Shown in pieces: positions 60,018 to 64,000 of a stretch of 64,000 nucleotides of DNA (positions are counted from its first letter, which is position 1; every line of letters starts with the position of its first letter). The stretch is from the NCBI RefSeq assembly GCF_026210795.1, contig NC_089454.1:2790001-2854000 (forward strand), read 5' to 3'. The position numbers and the translations under genes were made by a program. Source of the DNA: Rhizophagus irregularis. Its lineage: Eukaryota; Glomeromycota; Glomeromycetes; Glomerales; Glomeraceae. The notes beneath the pieces are model-generated. The model searched no databases, was not told where the DNA came from, and was given only the letters and a program-made list of their open reading frames with translations.

Positions 60018-61260
60018 TACTTTCTCCCCCGTTGGGCTCTGCCCATTTTTTCCCATGAAGTTATGGATGAAAAATATGAGGATTTTTTGCCTTGAGTGAT
60101 AGTAAAAGGACTTTTCGACGTTATATGAAGTTATTACCGAGGTCTTTAGTTTCGCCCGAACTCCTTACAGCTTATATTGAGTTAGGACCGTTATCATGAG
60201 TCTTGGAGTTACCAATAATACTGTAAGATGGCAGTTCCATACGAACGTTCCCCTGGGCTTTCTGAAAGGTTGAAAAGTAGTGCGTCTTGGTTCCTACGCC
60301 TTTAAAGTCTAACTGGCCAAGTGGTTCGCAGGCCGGACCGGTATTTCTTGGAAGGAGCTCCTGACCAACGTATTTCTTGCTAGTTGATGTTGTTAACTGG
60401 GGAGTTAGTCTTCTAAAATAAGGAGACGGAGTTGAGGTGTATGTTTGGTGAATTTTACTCAGGTTTTTCTCATTGCACTTCGAGTTTTCCTGAGGTTTAT
60501 GTCTTTATTTTTTGCTTTTTGTTTTTCTTGGTCGCTTTTTTCGGTGTAACCTTATTTTCTTTGGGGGGTGGGGGGATACTGGAAAATTTGATCGTCATGG
60601 TGGCTTGGTGTTACAATTTTCAAAATCGATCATCATTGGGGTGATAAGGGGGTGACAGGTTGGGTACCGCAGTTTTTGTAGTATGCCGATCAAGGTGGTC
60701 ACATGATGGACTATCATTGGATTGACTTATCTAGGTAGATCTTAGGTCGATGGATTGTTCACAATGAGGTGGGTGTCCTCCGTTTGGGATCGTTCAAAAT
60801 GAGGTGGGTGTCCCTTTGGGGATTGCACGACACTAAAAAGTTCCCCATCGGCTGGACTGCACGACACTAAAAAGTTTTCGGAGGTCTTTGTGAAATAGGT
60901 TTGTTATCCATAGTATGTAGTCAAATAGGGGAAATTGAATTTTAGGCGTTTTTGATAGTGCTAATCGTAGCTCGGAGGTTCTTTACCGATTCTAGGAGTG
61001 GGTACGGCGCTGGATGGGTTACGTATAGCATAGTCGACTTTACTCATTTTGAGATATATTTGGGGGGAGTAGCCGTAGTTATTTATATAGAGAGGGTGGG
61101 GTTTTTAATTTTAGCTTTTCTTATTTGTAATTTCGGAAGATTATTTGTTCTTTGTTTTTCTATTAGTTCTGCACTTGTTGCAGTACTTTTTAGATCACTC
61201 TGTGTTTCTCTAAAGTTACTTCAGCATTAATTAATAAAATTCAAGCTCATGCTATGTTTA

Positions 61261-61340
61261 CCTCGACAAGGATTGATGACCATGTAATCTCATCATCAGG
61301 TATTCTCGTATTTTTTGATAAGGACTGATGACCGTGTCAC
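61261..61340 (+). repeat. Distant copies of the 52-bp repeat
   Basis: About one and a half copies of the unit at 59871-60017, lying 1.2 kb away in the same orientation, so that the two sets bracket the stretch between them. Confidence 0.75.
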
Positions 61341-61398
61341 TTGGTTATTGTAAATTGAAGAAAACTATTAGGTATGTAGACACGTACAGAAAAAAGAC

Positions 61399-61977
61399 AT
61401 GTTTTACCCTTATATAGCTAACCCTATAACTGGACGTCCAATTATTATCGGTGGAGATACCTTTAATCGAATAGTTATGGAATCCCATGATTATATTGAT
61501 GGAAGGCTTGTCCGTAGACAAACTGCACCTCCACCTGAAGAGCAACCTGTATATTTAAATACAGATACAGGACGTTATGTTCGACGTGGTACTAGAACAT
61601 ATCATAGACTGATTGAGAGTGACTATGAGGTAGTTGAGGATTACTACCTTGTCCATTATGAAGAAGAGGCGCTTATAGAGGAAATCATCAATGAAACACG
61701 CTATAATGAGGAAAATCTTGATGGGCAGCGGTTAACTTTCAATGATATACAACAAATCAGGACTGCTATTCAGGCTGACCAAGATGAATATGATGATTTT
61801 ATCTTACAGCAGGATATGACTGATATGACAACTATTGGTCCTTCCGGTCATCCACGAACTTTGGAGGACCATACCCCGAGACTTGCAGAGCTTAATATTG
61901 AGTTGTGTAGGGAATGTCTCATGCCTGTAAGCCCAAGTGACTTAACGGACAAGTTGTGCAAGGACTGCTCTGAATAG
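61399..61977 (+). CDS. NPITGR-motif protein with C-terminal zinc pair
   Basis: A 192-aa intronless gene of the virus-like element. It begins FYPYIANPITGRPIIIGGDT, resembling the short N-P-x-T-G-R-x-I motif found in adaptor-like proteins of large DNA viruses and Polintons. The middle is acidic and tyrosine-rich. The end has CRECLMPVSPSDLTDKLCKD-C, a CxxC pair likely to bind zinc. A structural or regulatory role is possible; the family assignment rests on the motif only. It is followed 45 bp later by another gene in the same direction. Confidence 0.6.
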   Translation: MFYPYIANPITGRPIIIGGDTFNRIVMESHDYIDGRLVRRQTAPPPEEQPVYLNTDTGRYVRRGTRTYHRLIESDYEVVEDYYLVHYEEEALIEEIINETRYNEENLDGQRLTFNDIQQIRTAIQADQDEYDDFILQQDMTDMTTIGPSGHPRTLEDHTPRLAELNIELCRECLMPVSPSDLTDKLCKDCSE

Positions 61978-62022
61978 TTACTTAATTTTGAATAATTCTT
62001 TTTTACATAAAGAAAGATAGCC

Positions 62023-62583
62023 ATGTCAACATCAATCGTAATAAACCAGTGCCAAAACTGTAGAGTAATCACTCCAAAAACAGTATATAGAGGATTATCC
62101 AGTGTATTATACAGACAGATTATAAAGAAGATTAGTGATGAGAATGACCCTCTACAAGCCTTGGGACTTGCTAGGGATAAGTTAGTTCAGATCATTCGTC
62201 GGGGAAGTAATGTGGACTTTACACAATTGTTTACACAAAGACTGGATATGAAAATTATGGATGGAGAGCCATATGAAGATATTAGGAAGTGGCTTCTCGA
62301 ACAGCTTATAGCCATAGGTTGTGACAGTGGAGAAATTGCTTTATATCAATTTCTAAGGGATACATATCCAGATGGTATCAACGAGCCATTCACTACATTC
62401 TATGAGAACTATGTAAATCATATAAGTAATCCAATGACTAAGAACTTTGCTTCTCGTGCTTTAGGAGCAATAGGGTTGAAGGCTAAGATGTTAAGGATTG
62501 ACTTTGAAGGCCGTAAAAAAAGTGCTATGATTCTTAGAGCTTCTGCAGACGAATTACTTGATATTCTCACAAGATACTATTAA
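62023..62583 (+). CDS. Unknown virus-like element protein, 186 aa
   Basis: An open, intronless gene. The N-terminus has a single CxxC (QCQNCRVITPKTVYRG). The rest is helical and charged (LFTQRLDMKIMDGEPYEDIR), ending SADELLDILTRYY. The segment LYQFLRDTYPDGINEPFTTF suggests a helical DNA-binding or accessory protein, but no family is recognised. Its 3' end overlaps that of the oppositely oriented packaging ATPase gene by 17 bp, so the two are convergent. Confidence 0.6.
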   Translation: MSTSIVINQCQNCRVITPKTVYRGLSSVLYRQIIKKISDENDPLQALGLARDKLVQIIRRGSNVDFTQLFTQRLDMKIMDGEPYEDIRKWLLEQLIAIGCDSGEIALYQFLRDTYPDGINEPFTTFYENYVNHISNPMTKNFASRALGAIGLKAKMLRIDFEGRKKSAMILRASADELLDILTRYY

Positions 62584-63790
62584 TCCCTACTTGTAATGCT
62601 CGATGGTCCATGTGGCTCTTAGAAAAGATCTGTAGAAGGACTTCAATACCTTCTATTATTTGTTTATTATCCAGAGGGCGACTAGACTTCAGGGCTTCAT
62701 ATCGAGAGAATAACTCCTTCACATTCTCAGTTTTCAGAGTTTCAGTCTTTGCAGTCCTACCCTGTACTTTTGCTAAGAAATCCTGAAAGTCAGCTCCTAG
62801 GGTCTTACCAGAGAGTCCATAAGCTTCCCGAAAGACATATTTAATCCAGGTATCTGTATTCTTGGCTAAGACACCAGGTACAAGTAAATGTTGACGTTCT
62901 TTAGGGGATGGAAATACCCGAGCAAATTCAATCAAGTGTCCACCTTTTTTTGCTTCAGATACAGCTTTCTGACCATAGGAACTAAACTTGGATCGAACTG
63001 TGATTGAACTGGGTTCAGACTGAGATCGAACTGGGTTCAAACTTGGTTCAAACTGAGATTGAACTGAGATCGAACTAGGATTGAACTGAGATTGCTCTGT
63101 GATAGAACTGAGACTAGTATCCCATCTTACTCGAATGGACAGTGGATCACTTTTGGACCGTCTAAGATCAAACACTACAAATTCACGTTGCAGAGTAAGA
63201 TCATCAATTACTGGTGCTAATGACTCTGATTCTTCTGTATATAGGCGGATGATTCTCTTGGTATCTGTAAGGCTCCCATGACCTCCATGCAGTGAGATGT
63301 AGTTAACATTTTCTCGAATAGCCTTAGGAATGGCAAAGAATCTTTGGGTTACATAAATACATGAAATATTTTTGTGTCGTCCATGTGTAAAGTAACCAGT
63401 GATGAGATCCTGGATTTTTTTAGGTGCATTTATCAGATCCTCGAAGATTACCACAGTAGCTTGAGTAGGGTTGAAAGAGTCAATCTCTGGAATCTCACTA
63501 TGAGTTACTGCAGTGAATGGGATTTTCTCCTCTTCGAAAAAATCATGTACAACTGCCCACTTCGGCTCGTCAAGATATCTGCCAACTAAAAGTACTGCAT
63601 CACATAGTACATACCGATTACCATCCTCCTTTGCTTTCTTGTCACTCATTAACAAATTAATGATCATAGTTGTCTTACCTGAGTCTGAGCTACCTGCTAC
63701 GGCTAATCGAAAGGGCCATGATGGAGCAAACTCATTGCCTTGTCTTGAGTCGGTCATGTACTCGTCCAAATTGTATACATAAAGATCCAT
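62567..63790 (-). CDS. A32-like DNA-packaging ATPase
   Basis: A 407-aa protein of the virus-like element. The ATPase domain covers about residues 20-220: Walker A in VAGSSDSGKTTMIINLL, Walker B in TVVIFEDLINAPKK, then HGRHKNISCIYVTQRFFAIP, a sensor-like segment typical of the FtsK/HerA-related A32 group. In relatives this enzyme pumps viral DNA into the capsid. A serine-rich linker of about 45 residues is made of repeated SQFxPSSI units (62995-63115). The C-terminal 110 residues are charged and helical. It is the only gene here on the minus strand of the element. Its presence implies the ancestor made particles. Part of the fossil element. Confidence 0.85.
   Translation of the reverse strand: MDLYVYNLDEYMTDSRQGNEFAPSWPFRLAVAGSSDSGKTTMIINLLMSDKKAKEDGNRYVLCDAVLLVGRYLDEPKWAVVHDFFEEEKIPFTAVTHSEIPEIDSFNPTQATVVIFEDLINAPKKIQDLITGYFTHGRHKNISCIYVTQRFFAIPKAIRENVNYISLHGGHGSLTDTKRIIRLYTEESESLAPVIDDLTLQREFVVFDLRRSKSDPLSIRVRWDTSLSSITEQSQFNPSSISVQSQFEPSLNPVRSQSEPSSITVRSKFSSYGQKAVSEAKKGGHLIEFARVFPSPKERQHLLVPGVLAKNTDTWIKYVFREAYGLSGKTLGADFQDFLAKVQGRTAKTETLKTENVKELFSRYEALKSSRPLDNKQIIEGIEVLLQIFSKSHMDHRALQVGINSIL
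62995..63115 (-). repeat. Minisatellite inside the ATPase gene
   Basis: About six diverged copies of a 15-21 bp unit (TTGAACTGAGATCGAACT on plus) that codes for the SQFxPSSI-type linker repeats. Confidence 0.8.
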
Positions 63791-63821
63791 TTGAATTTTA
63801 TTCTAATTTAGTTTAAATACT

Positions 63822-64000
63822 ATGTCGACATCAACACCAATTCCAGTTTATACTCCTTCAGAACCTACTGGACCGCCTCCTGCACACTTGGTCAATGAAA
63901 AAGACGATGATGAATTAGTTAGAATACTAAAGGCTCATGCAAATTTATTGACTACCAGGGGTTGTTTAACTGTTGATTCAGAGATACAGGAGGCAAATAA
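63822..64000 (+). CDS. Unknown virus-like element gene, cut by window end
   Basis: The start codon at 63822 opens a frame that continues past the window edge. The first 59 residues begin STSTPIPVYTPSEPTGPPP, a proline/threonine-rich head, then DDDELVRILKAHANLLTTRG. It is divergent from the ATPase gene with 31 bp between the two start codons, so they probably share a promoter. No family is recognised from this portion. Confidence 0.5.
   Translation, partial: MSTSTPIPVYTPSEPTGPPPAHLVNEKDDDELVRILKAHANLLTTRGCLTVDSEIQEAN

Larger units (their letters stand above)
59506..61398. other. Non-coding repeat-bearing stretch in the element
   Basis: No convincing gene. It contains 52-bp tandem repeats at 59871-60017, related repeats at 61261-61340, a pair of AAAATGAGGTGGGTGTCC-like copies near 60760-60812, and a pair of TGCACGACACTAAAAAGTT copies near 60825-60875. 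Its composition differs from the adjacent genes. It may be a separate insertion into the virus-like element. Confidence 0.5.
52813..64000. mobile_element. Integrated virus-like element (fossil), left part
   Basis: From about 52813 to the window edge the DNA is visibly richer in G and C, genes are intronless and tightly spaced, and the gene set is viral: D5-type primase-helicase, family B DNA polymerase, A32-type packaging ATPase, an NPITGR adaptor-like protein and accessory genes. This mix fits a Polinton-like or small nucleocytoplasmic-virus relative. No capsid, protease or integrase is seen in this part, and the right end is outside the window. The left edge cuts a Tc1 element. It is broken, with about four breaks in all; the remainder is open, so it looks recent. 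The 52813-53300 segment is non-coding, with repeated ACATCTGGAAC/GATGTGGCAGATGT motifs in both orientations. Confidence 0.85.

Noticed and set aside
60432-61230. Hydrophobic open frames (FLFFLVAFF, VLCFSISSALVAVLF)
   Set aside because: Located in the non-coding repeat-bearing insert, T-rich by composition, with no conserved neighbours or domain.

Overview
The window looks like nuclear DNA of an arbuscular mycorrhizal fungus (Glomeromycotina, Rhizophagus-like). The background is very AT-rich. Genes are cut by short GT-AG introns. The gene types are ones this group is known to have expanded: two near-identical protein kinases with a CxxC/TEELWCKECDP header and an HKDFHSGN catalytic loop, F-box/LRR-type proteins, a BTB-TLDc protein and many transposons. 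The assignment is inferred from family resemblance; no ribosomal marker is present.

Layout. 1-480: tandem exon-like units with canonical splice sites. 830-3368 (-): the RIO1 atypical kinase. 4091-4630 (-): a small F-box protein. 5341-10284 (-): an F-box/LRR-like gene split by a complete-looking 3.4 kb MULE whose transposase intron holds telomere-like CCCTAA repeats. 11114-11768: a MITE-like element. 13370-14894: a 5'-truncated LINE with an 18-bp target duplication. 15904-17220 (-): remnants of an unrecognised gene and a small secreted-protein candidate. 17993-19646: protein kinase 1. 23039-23563: a two-exon gene of unknown function. 25000-26125 (-): a decayed USP7/HAUSP-type deubiquitinase. 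28497-36232: an eleven-exon ZNFX1-like SF1 helicase with NFX1 and RZ zinc fingers, the largest gene here and a plausible RNA-silencing or RNA-surveillance factor. 36512-40701: a region bounded by 16-bp inverted repeats that holds two divergent micro-exon arrays. 40746-42284: a BTB-TLDc gene. 42429-43005: a MITE flanked by TTAA. 43613-45198: an element with an array of acceptor-like units. 45412-48190: concentrically nested satellites. 48516-48713: a pogo-type MITE. 49777-51392 (-): protein kinase 2, paralogue of kinase 1. 51677-52812: a one-ended Tc1 element.

From about 52813 to the end of the window the base composition rises visibly and genes become intronless and closely packed. This is an integrated virus-like element of the Polinton/nucleocytoplasmic-virus type, treated here as a fossil. 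It carries a D5-type primase-helicase region, a family B DNA polymerase region, an A32-type packaging ATPase, a protein with an NPITGR adaptor-like motif, two F-box-like proteins and several unknown genes. It is broken in about four places overall, but most of its genes remain open, so it looks recent. No capsid or integrase gene is visible in the part seen, and the element runs off the right edge.

The most unusual signals are the four arrays of exon-like units bordered by GT-AG sites, the nested satellite block with inverted ends, the telomere-like repeat inside a transposase intron, and the F-box-like genes inside a virus-like element.
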